From NCBI RefSeq assembly GCF_021556435.1, contig NZ_JAKGCU010000001.1, positions 186,001 to 250,000 of the forward strand: 64,000 nt of DNA, written 5' to 3'. The notes under the pieces were generated by a model. It had not been told where the DNA came from. It saw only the letters and a list, made by a program, of their open reading frames with translations, and did not search any database. The position numbers were made by a program, and so were the translations under genes. The stretch is from Gordonia tangerina (GTDB lineage Bacteria > Actinomycetota > Actinomycetes > Mycobacteriales > Mycobacteriaceae). Position 1 is the first letter of the stretch; the number at the start of each line of letters is the position of its first letter. This document shows, piece by piece, positions 34,936-43,857 of this stretch.

Positions 34936-35262
34936 TTAACGGTCGATCTGCTCGAGCGTGACTTCCGCTGTCGGGCTCATCATGCGTTTCAGATCGTCGG
35001 CCGACACATCCGGCACCTCCACGGCGACCTGCCGTGCCTCGACTATGTCGATGTTCTCGTGGGTCCACACGAAGTCGGTTGCGCGATGGTGATCTTCGGT
35101 GACGAACCAGTTCGCCAGAAAGATCGAACGATTCGGGATGAGCGACCACACCTTGCGTTGATCGACCAGCGCCCGAGCCTCCGGCCGGGTCGCCGCGAGC
35201 CAGTCCACGGAGGTGCCCCCAACTCGGGTGAGACGCCAGAACTCCCAGCCGTCCTCGGCCAT
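34936..35262 (-). CDS. Hypothetical protein
   Basis: 108 residues. Aromatic-rich start MAEDGWEFWRLTRVGGTSVD and a second half with VEARQVAVEVPDVSADDLKRMM. Compact soluble domain of unknown family. Upstream lies the Ltp gene and its terminator hairpin; the 157 bp on its 3' side contain no gene. Confidence 0.5.
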   Translation of the reverse strand: MAEDGWEFWRLTRVGGTSVDWLAATRPEARALVDQRKVWSLIPNRSIFLANWFVTEDHHRATDFVWTHENIDIVEARQVAVEVPDVSADDLKRMMSPTAEVTLEQIDR

Positions 35263-35331
35263 GTGGGTTCTCCTTTGTGGTGGTCCGCGCCGAGTATGCG
35301 GGTGAGTCGTGGTTGTCGAGGTAGCCGGGAA

Positions 35332-35366
35332 GTCGTTGCTAGAGAGAGGTATTCGATAGCAACGAC
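35332..35366 (-). terminator. Perfect 10-bp hairpin after the Ltp gene
   Basis: GTCGTTGCTA (35332-35341) and TAGCAACGAC (35357-35366) pair without mismatch across 15 bases, starting 17 bp downstream of the Ltp stop in the direction of transcription. No T-tract, so this would be a non-classical terminator or RNA stabiliser. Confidence 0.55.
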
Positions 35367-35382
35367 GACCCGACGGCGCCGG

Positions 35383-36057
35383 TCATACACCCAGCTGGTC
35401 GGCAGCGTACGTCGCCTGCTCGAGCGTGAACTGGTCGCCGGCATCCGACGTCAACTGCTGGATCAGCCCCGAGCGCGACATCCCCATCATGTCCAGGTAC
35501 GTCTGACCCGCCTGCACGGCTTCCTCATTCCAGTCCACATCACCCTGCTGCTCGATGTGGTTGACCGCGACAGTGGCATCCTGCACCGAGAACCCATCTC
35601 CGGCATCGGAACTGAGCTGACGGATCAGACCCTGCTTGGACATGCCCATCATGTCGAGGTAGGTCTCGCCGGCGCGTACCGCGTTGCGCTGGCTGCTGGT
35701 CAGGGTCGGAGCCGCCGGCGCCTCCTCGGGGGCCGGGGAGGGGGCTTCGGTGGCCGTGGTGTCGACCACCTGGGCTGCCGGTGCCGGTGCCTGCGCGACG
35801 GTGGCCTGCTCGGCGGCCGCCTGCTCGACCGGCGTGGGCGCGGACACGCTGCCCGGCGCGGCGTTCACCTCCTTCGTCTCGGTGTCCGAGCCGCCCATCG
35901 CCGCGCCGATGCCGCCGAGGATGACGAAGGCGGCGACACCGCCGACGACGATCTTCCTGCGCCGACTCCACCCCTTCTTGCCGTTGGGCGGGTGGCCCGC
36001 AGGCGCTGCGGGCTGGGCCCACGGCGCGGTGGGCATGTCGTTGTTGTGCTGAGTCAT
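35383..36057 (-). CDS. Membrane-anchored Ltp-repeat protein
   Basis: 224 residues from ATG 36057 (AAAGGTC upstream). One transmembrane helix at about 35-55 (IVVGGVAAFVILGGIGAAMG), a Pro/Ala-rich spacer, then two Ltp repeats: AGETYLDMMGMSKQGLIRQL with SSDAGDGFSVQDA, and AGQTYLDMMGMSRSGLIQQL with TSDAGDQFTLEQA. Ltp-repeat proteins of phage TP-J34 type block DNA entry of superinfecting phages. Here the anchor is a transmembrane helix, not a lipobox. Role in phage exclusion is inference from the family. Confidence 0.75.
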   Translation of the reverse strand: MTQHNNDMPTAPWAQPAAPAGHPPNGKKGWSRRRKIVVGGVAAFVILGGIGAAMGGSDTETKEVNAAPGSVSAPTPVEQAAAEQATVAQAPAPAAQVVDTTATEAPSPAPEEAPAAPTLTSSQRNAVRAGETYLDMMGMSKQGLIRQLSSDAGDGFSVQDATVAVNHIEQQGDVDWNEEAVQAGQTYLDMMGMSRSGLIQQLTSDAGDQFTLEQATYAADQLGV

Positions 36058-36546
36058 CGTTGACCTTTCGTATCTTGGGTGTGCTGATCGGCAAGCGGTA
36101 CATGCGTCAGTAGTTGGTCGTGGCGACCGGGTCGTCGATGATCTGAATTCCGCTATGCACGAACACAACATCGCTCATGCTGTGCCGACCCACCACGCTG
36201 CTGCGAATGCGGGTCGAGCGCCGAAGTACTCGCGGTTCTGAGAGCGTGAATTCCGATCTCTGACGAACTGAGTGAGAGAGTAGAACCGAGGTCTGACAAC
36301 TTTTCGCCGCCAGTTTGTTCGCAGTCTCCGCGAGCGGCCACGATGAGCACCGAGATGGCCGCGGTCTGCTGCGGATCTGTTCCGGGCACACGATTCGCTC
36401 TTCGATAAGTCAGGAGTTCGACACGTAGGAGTGCACGCCGGCACCGAGCGCCGACCTCTCGGCTCGCGGCACATGCCCGTCGTGCGGCGACTTACACTTA
36501 CGCCTTGTTGCCGGCGGCGCGGGCCACAGTCCCAACAGGAACGCCG
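36058..36546. other. Gene-free stretch of lower GC
   Basis: 489 bp between the Ltp gene and the HNH gene. Open frames exist on the minus strand but lack recognisable start signals and domain sequence, so I call none. Base composition appears lower in GC than the surrounding core genes, in keeping with a transition to accessory DNA. The right part must hold the leftward Ltp promoter and the HNH gene 3' end. Confidence 0.5.
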
Positions 36547-37623
36547 TCAGCCGGTATACCAATCGAAGTCGAAACGTCCCAGCACTCCAATATCTCTGCG
36601 ACCCAACCAGACCGGCGTGCTCTCCGGCTGAGTCGCAAAGAGCCCGTGCGCCGCGGAGACCACCCGGTCGAACTGGCTTGGCCAGTTGATATCGGCGGCA
36701 AGCGCGTCGAGGACAGACCGGCCACGATCGAGCGCCCGGTCGACAAGCGTGGGGGAGGGCAGCAGGTCGGACTTATTGGAGTTGCAGGACGGGCAGGCCA
36801 ACACGAGGTTGGCCAGTCCGTCGATGCCGACCCGCGCCCACGGCAGTACGTGATCGACGTGTCGGGTGGTGGTCAATCGTGCGGCACAGTAGAAACAGTG
36901 CGGTCCGAACTCGTTCGCCAAGACGTCGCCGGCCTTGAGCAGCGAGACGCGGTCGGCACCAAAGAGATGGTCGGCGATGTCGGGACCGTCGGCCAACAGC
37001 GTCTTGTTCATGCGGCGCACGTCGTCGACCCAGGACAGCTGGAAAGCGGGCTTCAACAACGGCGCGAGGCGGGCCAGCGTCGTGCAGACACCGGGGAACA
37101 GTTGCAGCTTGTTGCCATGATCGGCGATGGCTCGCTCCGACGCGGTTCCCATCCAGGAGTCGTCATAGAGGAAGCGCTCGTGTTCGGTGGCGGTGGTGAC
37201 GTTCTGCAGGAGCTTGAGCGGATACCGGACGAGCGTGCGCTTCACAGTCGTGTGCGCGGCGACGTATGCGACGGACCCCTCGGCGACCACCAGGTCGATC
37301 GTCGGGGTGCGATGTGCGCGGGTGAGTTCGTCCCGCAGGTCGGCGACGGTGGTGAAGATGACGCCTCGACCGTCGGTGGATTGCCGTAGCCGATGGCCGT
37401 CGAGGGGTCGCAGCTGACGCCAGTACAGCTCGATGACCCGGGTGGTCAGCCGATCGAGGTCGATGTCGACGGCAGCGTAGGGATCGGCGGGGACGGACTC
37501 GACGCTGAGGTCAAGCAACGCCATGAGGACCGCGAGCTTGTAGGTGGCGGTGCGGCGTCCGCCGTCGAGGAGGGCGACGAGCTTCTGGCCCAGATCGAGG
37601 GGGTCAGAAGGTTTGTATGGCAT
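36547..37623 (-). CDS. HNH endonuclease family protein
   Basis: 358 residues. C-terminal HNH motif with zinc cysteines: CFYCAARL, HVDHVLPW (His-His), DGLANLVLACPSCNSNKSD (Asn and second CxxC). The N-terminal 200 residues form a helical domain starting PYKPSDPLDLGQKLVALLDGG that I do not know. Such long-HNH proteins are found in restriction-type loci and as solitary genes. Base composition and neighbours point to accessory DNA. Confidence 0.75.
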   Translation of the reverse strand: MPYKPSDPLDLGQKLVALLDGGRRTATYKLAVLMALLDLSVESVPADPYAAVDIDLDRLTTRVIELYWRQLRPLDGHRLRQSTDGRGVIFTTVADLRDELTRAHRTPTIDLVVAEGSVAYVAAHTTVKRTLVRYPLKLLQNVTTATEHERFLYDDSWMGTASERAIADHGNKLQLFPGVCTTLARLAPLLKPAFQLSWVDDVRRMNKTLLADGPDIADHLFGADRVSLLKAGDVLANEFGPHCFYCAARLTTTRHVDHVLPWARVGIDGLANLVLACPSCNSNKSDLLPSPTLVDRALDRGRSVLDALAADINWPSQFDRVVSAAHGLFATQPESTPVWLGRRDIGVLGRFDFDWYTG

Positions 37624-37812
37624 TAAGGCAGCGTAGGTCTAACACGATTGGGGTGATGCCCAGCGACGACACTGGGCGTGCAAGGCGGCGGTCGCCAGGA
37701 ACTGAGTCTCCTCCCGCGCCGACCGCGCTCATTCTCCGAGTCCGGAGGTGGTGCATTTGTAGCCAATCGGTACCAGATGCTGCTGAGAAGGGTCGCTGCT
37801 CATGCTAGAGAC

Positions 37813-38904
37813 CTATGACTGCCTGGCGATAGCCGCCTTCTTCGCTGCCTTGAACTCATCGTCATCGAGCACTCCCTGCTGGTGCATCTCGGCCAATCTC
37901 GTCAGCTCGTCCGCTAGTCCGGCATCGGCAGCGGGAGCAGGGGCTGGAGACGGGTCGGCAGGAGCATGGTGAACGACCACCTGGGGCCGTTTGGCGTCCA
38001 TGATCTTTCGATGAAGCTCGTTCAATGTTGGCTGCGCTTCGCGATAGATGTGCTTCGCCAACGGGAGGCAGTTCGAAAGCGTCCAAGGGTCGTCGCTCGC
38101 CTTGTTGCGAGCCTTGTTGGTGGAACGCCAGTAGTAGTGGTTGCCGGTGCCTTGGTAGCTCGGAGTCAAGACCTCGAGCACACCATTGGCGAAGCCGCCG
38201 TTGTACTCGATGTTGGTGATATCTGAATAGGGGAAGGTCGTCTCCCGTCCGCCGCCGAACGAACCGGCCATCAGGCTAGTCATTCCGCCGGTCTTGCTGA
38301 TCAACAGCCTGTCCTCGAACGCGACGAGCCGACCGGCGCTGCCCGAATTGATGATGAACCAAGGCAATTCGCCGGGGTGAGCGTGACCCCTGATGTCGTT
38401 CCACCATTTGTCTTTCAGCGCGCCGCCAAAGACCTTGACTGATTCACGCTTGCTCAGGTAGTCGTGTTCGGCCAACTGTGCTGCAACTTCGGACTTGTGG
38501 CGCTGGTCAATTGCGTGAGCCACCGCGGGGTCTACGCCATTCCTCCACAGGTAGTCGATGAAGTAGTGCGCAAAGCCCACTTCGTCCTTGTGTAGGTTTC
38601 CAAAATTCACTTCGCCCTGGTCGGTCATGACGCGCATGCTGGTGCTCCCGGCCTTGACCGGGAAGTCAACGCCTCGGATCTGGTGGGCCATAACCTCCAG
38701 TACGATGCGCTTGTCGGTGCTCTCTCCATTGTGCCAGAAGCCGATGATCCGCGCGTTTGTGATCGCGGCGCCGCTCGTTACCGGCTTCATCCGCCCGGCC
38801 GATACCAGTGCCCAGATGGTCTCGCCGTTGAGCAAATCTGGTGCGAGTGCGGCGCACCACTTTGCGCCGTTCTTCTCCTTGACCTTGGGACTCAACTGGG
38901 TCAT
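37813..38904 (-). CDS. PH-domain protein with C-terminal SHOCT motif
   Basis: 363 residues from ATG 38904 (in-frame TTG at 38913 also possible). Two PH-like beta modules (about 30-120 and 195-275) and a C-terminal SHOCT helix pair: ELTRLAEMHQQGVLDDDEFKAAKKAAIA, across about 335-362. SHOCT tags are common on membrane-associated and prophage-related proteins; no catalytic role is implied. No close partner gene. Codon use is less GC-rich than at 20-35 kb. Confidence 0.7.
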   Translation of the reverse strand: MTQLSPKVKEKNGAKWCAALAPDLLNGETIWALVSAGRMKPVTSGAAITNARIIGFWHNGESTDKRIVLEVMAHQIRGVDFPVKAGSTSMRVMTDQGEVNFGNLHKDEVGFAHYFIDYLWRNGVDPAVAHAIDQRHKSEVAAQLAEHDYLSKRESVKVFGGALKDKWWNDIRGHAHPGELPWFIINSGSAGRLVAFEDRLLISKTGGMTSLMAGSFGGGRETTFPYSDITNIEYNGGFANGVLEVLTPSYQGTGNHYYWRSTNKARNKASDDPWTLSNCLPLAKHIYREAQPTLNELHRKIMDAKRPQVVVHHAPADPSPAPAPAADAGLADELTRLAEMHQQGVLDDDEFKAAKKAAIARQS

Positions 38905-39140
38905 TCTCGCCAACTTCCATCTCGAAACCAGTTGGCGCCATCTTCACATGCGAGTCGGACAAGGATCCCCAATTCGCGGTAGATCGGAACTCTTGTTGTA
39001 ACTCGATTTGCTGGACCCGAGGTGCACTTGCCCAGGTCGGTGTGATGGATACACGATGAACAACTTTCGTGCTGAGGACGGGCGAGGCCGAACTCAGAGA
39101 GTTCCCGCGTGAACCTACGCCTGGTGTTGGGCAGTCAACG

Positions 39141-39578
39141 TCAGCAGGGGCTCTGCTCGCCGATCTTAACGACCGAGAGAACCGCTTCGCCCTCGGTGAA
39201 CGGAGCTCCTGGCGCCGGCGTTTGCGCTACGACGATCCAATTGCGATCCAGGACCTGGGACCGCCCTTCTCCCGTCGCGTCTTCGCTTCGAGAGAAGAAC
39301 ACACCAGCGCTCTGAATTCTGTCCTGTGCGGCTTGCAGATTCATGCACACGACATCGGGCATCAGTGCCGGTTCGGCAATCGTTGTGGTCGCGGCCGGTG
39401 GCTCTGGGGCGGTGGTGTCCGCCGTCGTTGCTGTGGTGGTATCCGTGGTGATCTGTGCGGTCTCTTGTGTCTGTGTAGCGCTAGTAGTGGATACCGGATC
39501 GTCATCGGCGCCGCACGCTGTCAACGTAACGAGGAGCGCGCAGATGTACGCAACCGCAAATGGATGGGACTTTCGCAT
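39141..39578 (-). CDS. PASTA-domain lipoprotein
   Basis: 145 residues from ATG 39578 with AGGATAA upstream. Lipobox LTAC (Cys about 22), a Thr-rich linker, then one PASTA unit (PDVVCMNLQAAQDRIQSAG through WIVVAQTPAPGAPF). PASTA domains bind cell-wall fragments or related ligands. A second gene of the same type is 356 bp upstream; the two are paralogues by pattern. Confidence 0.75.
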   Translation of the reverse strand: MRKSHPFAVAYICALLVTLTACGADDDPVSTTSATQTQETAQITTDTTTATTADTTAPEPPAATTTIAEPALMPDVVCMNLQAAQDRIQSAGVFFSRSEDATGEGRSQVLDRNWIVVAQTPAPGAPFTEGEAVLSVVKIGEQSPC

Positions 39579-39934
39579 TGATTTATCCTGCCGATAGGAA
39601 TTCAGCACAGTATTGACTGACTCTAACGATGTGCAGCGGTGGGTATCGGGGAACTGTGAATGCGGAATGGTTTTCATTCAAATGTTCTACAGCGCGCTAC
39701 TTCAGGCCACTGCCGCACTCAAAATATTCTCTCTACTCGGGCTGTGGAGCTGTCGACTTCGGCGCCGGCCCGGTTTGGCTTTAAGCGGGCCAGCGGAAGT
39801 CGTGCGCGGCGTCGGGCCCTTAACGATCCAAGTGCATCAAGTCGAAGACGCCGACGAGGGAGGGTCCGAAATCTGAAGTTTCTGGGGACAGAGGATCTCT
39901 AGTTCGTGGTCAGCTCAACGCCACATTGTGTGTG
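39579..39934. other. Gene-free stretch between two PASTA lipoprotein genes
   Basis: 356 bp. The right part is the 3' flank of the larger lipoprotein gene and the left part the promoter of the smaller one. It contains AT-richer stretches (39681-39735) and no convincing gene. Confidence 0.4.
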
Positions 39935-40774
39935 CTATGGCAGGGTTGGAGCATCGATGCCGGTGTCTTGATATAGGCACGTGAGCCCCGAGTTGTACTT
40001 GTTCTTCGCCGGCTGATAAATCTGAGAAAAACGGGTCAATGAACTTTGCGCCGCGGCGCCCTCCGCTGTCTGCAGAGTGTCAGCGGCCTGTTGGAACGAG
40101 CGAATGGCCTCCTGCGTCCGATCAGCACACTCGTTGACTGACTCCGGTGTAGCTTCCAATGTTTCCCAGTACACACGTAAGGACGCGTCTATGTCTGCAA
40201 GTGTGGCACTGTCACTGATTGTGACGACGCCCTTGGCGCGAATTGAGTCAGCAAGGCTTGGCAGTTCGGCGATCGCGTTCAAACTGTTGCGCGACATCGG
40301 ATCGTTCTGTTCTACGAATTCTGTGACCGCTGCTCGGTCCTTCTTGTTCTGGACGATCCGCTCCGCTTGTTCCTGTCGTTGTTCCGCGGCCCGTTCTTTG
40401 TCCTGTTCTCTAAGTTCTATGGCGACCGGTGAGCCAGCAGGGAGGTCCTGTCGCACACCCTCGTCCTCCGGTTTGGCGATCGATAATTGGATTGTCGTGC
40501 CAAGTTCGGCAGAATCGCCTGCCGCGGGAGACTGCTTGACGACCACCCAGTTGGCATCCCATGCAGGGGTTCGATCAGAGACTGCATCGTCGTCGGCGAA
40601 CTTCTCGAACCCGGCGTCCTCCAACCGGTTGTGCGCATCGTCGAGTCGGTAACCGGTCACGTCTGGTACTGGCCGTGACTCGGCACCACAAGCTGTGAGC
40701 CAGGCACCGGCCACGATGAGAAGGAGTACGAATATGCCTTGCCTTCGCCAAGAAGAGGACTTCCCGATGGTCAT
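39935..40774 (-). CDS. PASTA-domain lipoprotein with helical C-terminus
   Basis: 279 residues from ATG 40774. Lipobox LTAC, then a PASTA unit (PDVTGYRLDDAHNRLEDAGF through VVVKQSPAAGDSAELG), a charged coiled-coil linker (ELREQDKERAAEQRQEQAER) and a helical C-terminal domain with two cysteines (CADRTQEAIRSFQQAAD, LTCLYQD). Divergent from the defence operon starting at 40953, with 178 bp between. Confidence 0.75.
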   Translation of the reverse strand: MTIGKSSSWRRQGIFVLLLIVAGAWLTACGAESRPVPDVTGYRLDDAHNRLEDAGFEKFADDDAVSDRTPAWDANWVVVKQSPAAGDSAELGTTIQLSIAKPEDEGVRQDLPAGSPVAIELREQDKERAAEQRQEQAERIVQNKKDRAAVTEFVEQNDPMSRNSLNAIAELPSLADSIRAKGVVTISDSATLADIDASLRVYWETLEATPESVNECADRTQEAIRSFQQAADTLQTAEGAAAQSSLTRFSQIYQPAKNKYNSGLTCLYQDTGIDAPTLP

Positions 40775-40952
40775 GTGTTGATTCAAGCATGAAGCAAACA
40801 ACGATCAGTCGTGCTCCGTACTTTGCGGAAAGCAAACGTCCCGGCCCGAGATCGCGGATTCAACCAGACCGCGTAATCGTCGCGCCGTTCCGAAACGCGC
40901 TGTCGGCTCCGAGCGATAGCCTGACAACCGCCCTACGACGAGGAGCTGCTCA

Positions 40953-42092
40953 ATGTCGAGTCTCGCCTGGCTGGACACGTCCACCGACGACGAGCGCCGC
41001 ATGCGCGAGATCGTCAAGATGTTCAGCGACACCACCACCCTGGACGATCTGGGGATCGGGCAGGTGCGTGACGGACTCGCCGACCTCATGTTTCCCGGCA
41101 CCTCGACCATCCACACGCGGCCCCGCTACTTCCTGATCATCGCGTGGATCTTCGAACGCGCCGCGGCCCGCCACACCGGAACGATGGTCACTTCCAAGGC
41201 CAACGATGAGGAACGCAAGCTGATCGAAGTCCTGCGGCACCCGACCCCGGCGCGCGGGATGATCGGCTCGCGCGCCGGAAAGACCGTCCTAAATCTCCCA
41301 TCCAGCATCTATTGGGCGGCACTCCAGCGCTATCAAATCCTTCTGAATCCGAAGGCGCTGACCTGGGACGTCGGAGTGCCCCCGCCCGACGGCTTCCCCA
41401 AACAGCTCGACGACGGTCTCGACCTCACCCACGACGAAGCTGAATGGCTCCGCGAACGCATCATGGTCGCCGCCCCCGGAACCTACCTGGCACACCTACT
41501 GGCCAACGGCCTCGACACCGACCCTGACGACGCCGACGCGCCGTGGTTACACCCCGCGCTCGCCAACGCCTCGGCGGAACTCCGTGGGACCGTCGAGCAC
41601 GCACGACTCTTCTCCCTGGCCATCAACGGCGCCGCGCTCATCTACAACCTGCTGATCGCCGAACGCTTTGACACATTCAGCGCCGACGACGACAGCCGCG
41701 CCGACGAGTATCGCGAGCGACTCAGCGAGTGGGCCGACGACGTGGAGACGAACCGAGCAGAACTGACCAGCTGGAACCTCGACGACTTCTGGGCCACGGT
41801 GCTCCGCGGTCGCAACACCCCGGTCTCACCGGCGACCACGATCTTCATCAACACTTGGATCGCCGAAGTCCGAACCCGAGACCCACACACTATGTCCAGC
41901 GACACGACCATCCGACGCATGATCAGTGAACGCGAACGCAAGAACAAGGGCGAACACTCACGCCTGAGCAACGACCGGCAGATCAAGAACTGGGGTGGCT
42001 CGTCAGGATCGGCGCGCCTCAACTTCCGGTGGCCCATCGTGCAGACCATGCTCGCCGACATTCGGGAGGGACTCGCGGATGCTCCCGCCTGA
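40953..42092 (+). CDS. DUF6361 family protein
   Basis: 379 residues, GAGGAG nine bases before ATG 40953. Starts SLAWLDTSTDDERRMREIVK, continues DDLGIGQVRDGLADLMFPGT and TIHTRPRYFLIIAWIFERA; these are the hallmarks of DUF6361, a family of unknown activity that I associate with helicase/PLD neighbours. Mostly alpha-helical, no catalytic motif visible. The 3' end overlaps the start of the PLD gene by 14 bp. First gene of a three-gene rightward operon that I take as one functional unit. Confidence 0.75.
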   Translation: MSSLAWLDTSTDDERRMREIVKMFSDTTTLDDLGIGQVRDGLADLMFPGTSTIHTRPRYFLIIAWIFERAAARHTGTMVTSKANDEERKLIEVLRHPTPARGMIGSRAGKTVLNLPSSIYWAALQRYQILLNPKALTWDVGVPPPDGFPKQLDDGLDLTHDEAEWLRERIMVAAPGTYLAHLLANGLDTDPDDADAPWLHPALANASAELRGTVEHARLFSLAINGAALIYNLLIAERFDTFSADDDSRADEYRERLSEWADDVETNRAELTSWNLDDFWATVLRGRNTPVSPATTIFINTWIAEVRTRDPHTMSSDTTIRRMISERERKNKGEHSRLSNDRQIKNWGGSSGSARLNFRWPIVQTMLADIREGLADAPA

Positions 42093-43857
42093 CAGCCGAA
42101 CCACCCTGCTCAAACAGCTAGTCCCGCCACCCGGGTTTACTTTCGATCACCTCGTCGCCACCACCTTCACCCTCGACCTCGAGAGCGCGCTCCTGCCGAG
42201 TCTGGCGCTCGCCGGCAGCGCGAATGTCGACGGCGCCGACCGTGTAGAGACTATGGCGGCCATCCGAGCGAGCATCGCGAAGATCGACATCTTCCACCAA
42301 GGCGGGCAGATCGCCGTTCCGCGAGATCGCGCGCCGCTCTTCTCACTGCTCGAAGACTCGATCCATGCGATCGTCCGGCCCCGCGGACTGTTCCACCCCA
42401 AGATCTGGCTCGGCGTCTACAGCAACGACGACGGCGAACAATCGGTTCGGCTCATCGTGCTCAGTCGCAACCTCACCAAAGACCGGTCCTGGGACGTGGC
42501 TCTCTCCCTCGACGGATGGATCGTCAGCTCACCGAGCGCAAGCAACAAGCCCATCGCCGGCCTGCTGCGTTACGTGGCCGCCGCCGCCGGCCGGAGCCTA
42601 ACAGCCCAGCGACGGGACCGGATGACGGACCTCGCTGACACGATCCGCTATGCCGAGTGGGATCTCCCGCCGGACGCCAACGATCTGACCTTCCACGTGT
42701 TCGGCCTGCCCGGAAAAGCCGCCCCGAAGCCAGATTTCAGCGGCTACCGCCACCTCCTGGTTTCGCCGTTCGTTCAGGACAAGGGCATGGAACGTCTCGC
42801 CGCAGCTGCGCGTGACTCGTTGACGGTGGTGTCACGGCAGGAATCGCTCGACTGCCTCAGTAGCGAATGGGCCGACTGGATCAGTCAGGCCTACGTCCTC
42901 AGCCCGACAGCTGGAATACCCGACGACGACGATGACGCGGCGCGCCGCGGATCGTTGTTCACCGGGCTCCACGCGAAGCTCTACGCCATCGAACGGGCCA
43001 AGCTCGCGCACATCTTCGTCGGCTCGGCCAACGCCACCCGCGCCGCATTCGACGACAACGCCGAAATCCTGGTCGAACTCACCGGCAAGGTGAAGACCTA
43101 CGGTGTCGACGCACTGATCGGGACCGACGGGTTCGCATCCATTCTCGAAGCGACCGACATCGAACCGGGGGCCGAACCCGAGGACGATCCGCAGTTCGCG
43201 CTGGACTCCTACCTCCGGACAGTCGCGGCCATCCCGTTGACCGCACATCTCACTGTCGATGCGAATGACGAAGCGCAGCTGACGATCACCAGCGACGAGA
43301 ACCTGCCACCGGCGACTGACGATGTCGCAGTCAGCCTTTCGCTGCTGACCGATGCTTCAACCGCCACGCCGCTCACACCCGCGACCCGCGTCGACGTCAC
43401 CTACTCGGGTCTACGGCTCAGCGACGTCACCGCGTTCATGGTCATCACCGCGGACGACGGCCACGGCACCCGCAGCGCCACCGTTGTCAAGGCACATCTC
43501 ATCGGCGACATCGGCCGCCGGCTCGACCACATCATCATCAACGAGATCAACAACCCCGACGCCTTCCGCCGGCTGTTGTCGCTGTTGCTCGCCTTCGGCA
43601 GTCCCGCCGACGATGATGCTGGTGTCGGTGGCAGCGGTGCCGGCCTGAACGGCCGATGGTCGCAGCTCGAGCAAGGCTTGTTCGAGCAGATATTGAAAGC
43701 GTCTGTGGCCCAGCGCGATGTACTCGACCAACTTGCCGGAGTCGTCACATCGATCATCGACAACGGCGACCGCCACGGCGTGCTACCCGAAGGCTTCGAA
43801 CACCTGTGGAACGCGATCTCGACGGCGACCGAAGTGAAGAGTGGTGCCAGTGTCTGA
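42079..43857 (+). CDS. Phospholipase D-like (HKD) nuclease-family protein
   Basis: 592 residues from ATG 42079, GGGAGG eight bases upstream. Two HKD-like modules: HPKIW at 106-110 with SRNLT at 129-133, and HAKLY at 298-302 with GSANAT at 315-320 plus Asp/Asn of FDDNAE, so the second looks intact. PLD-fold proteins in defence systems act as nucleases. C-terminal 250 residues: beta-rich domain and a helical tail. Overlaps the next gene by 8 bp. Position between DUF6361 and the helicase implies joint action. Confidence 0.8.
   Translation: MLPPDSRTTLLKQLVPPPGFTFDHLVATTFTLDLESALLPSLALAGSANVDGADRVETMAAIRASIAKIDIFHQGGQIAVPRDRAPLFSLLEDSIHAIVRPRGLFHPKIWLGVYSNDDGEQSVRLIVLSRNLTKDRSWDVALSLDGWIVSSPSASNKPIAGLLRYVAAAAGRSLTAQRRDRMTDLADTIRYAEWDLPPDANDLTFHVFGLPGKAAPKPDFSGYRHLLVSPFVQDKGMERLAAAARDSLTVVSRQESLDCLSSEWADWISQAYVLSPTAGIPDDDDDAARRGSLFTGLHAKLYAIERAKLAHIFVGSANATRAAFDDNAEILVELTGKVKTYGVDALIGTDGFASILEATDIEPGAEPEDDPQFALDSYLRTVAAIPLTAHLTVDANDEAQLTITSDENLPPATDDVAVSLSLLTDASTATPLTPATRVDVTYSGLRLSDVTAFMVITADDGHGTRSATVVKAHLIGDIGRRLDHIIINEINNPDAFRRLLSLLLAFGSPADDDAGVGGSGAGLNGRWSQLEQGLFEQILKASVAQRDVLDQLAGVVTSIIDNGDRHGVLPEGFEHLWNAISTATEVKSGASV

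Noticed and set aside
37640..37800. tRNA-like sequence as island attachment site
   Set aside because: A short CTCCG/CGGAG hairpin exists, but no cloverleaf or anticodon arm can be drawn.
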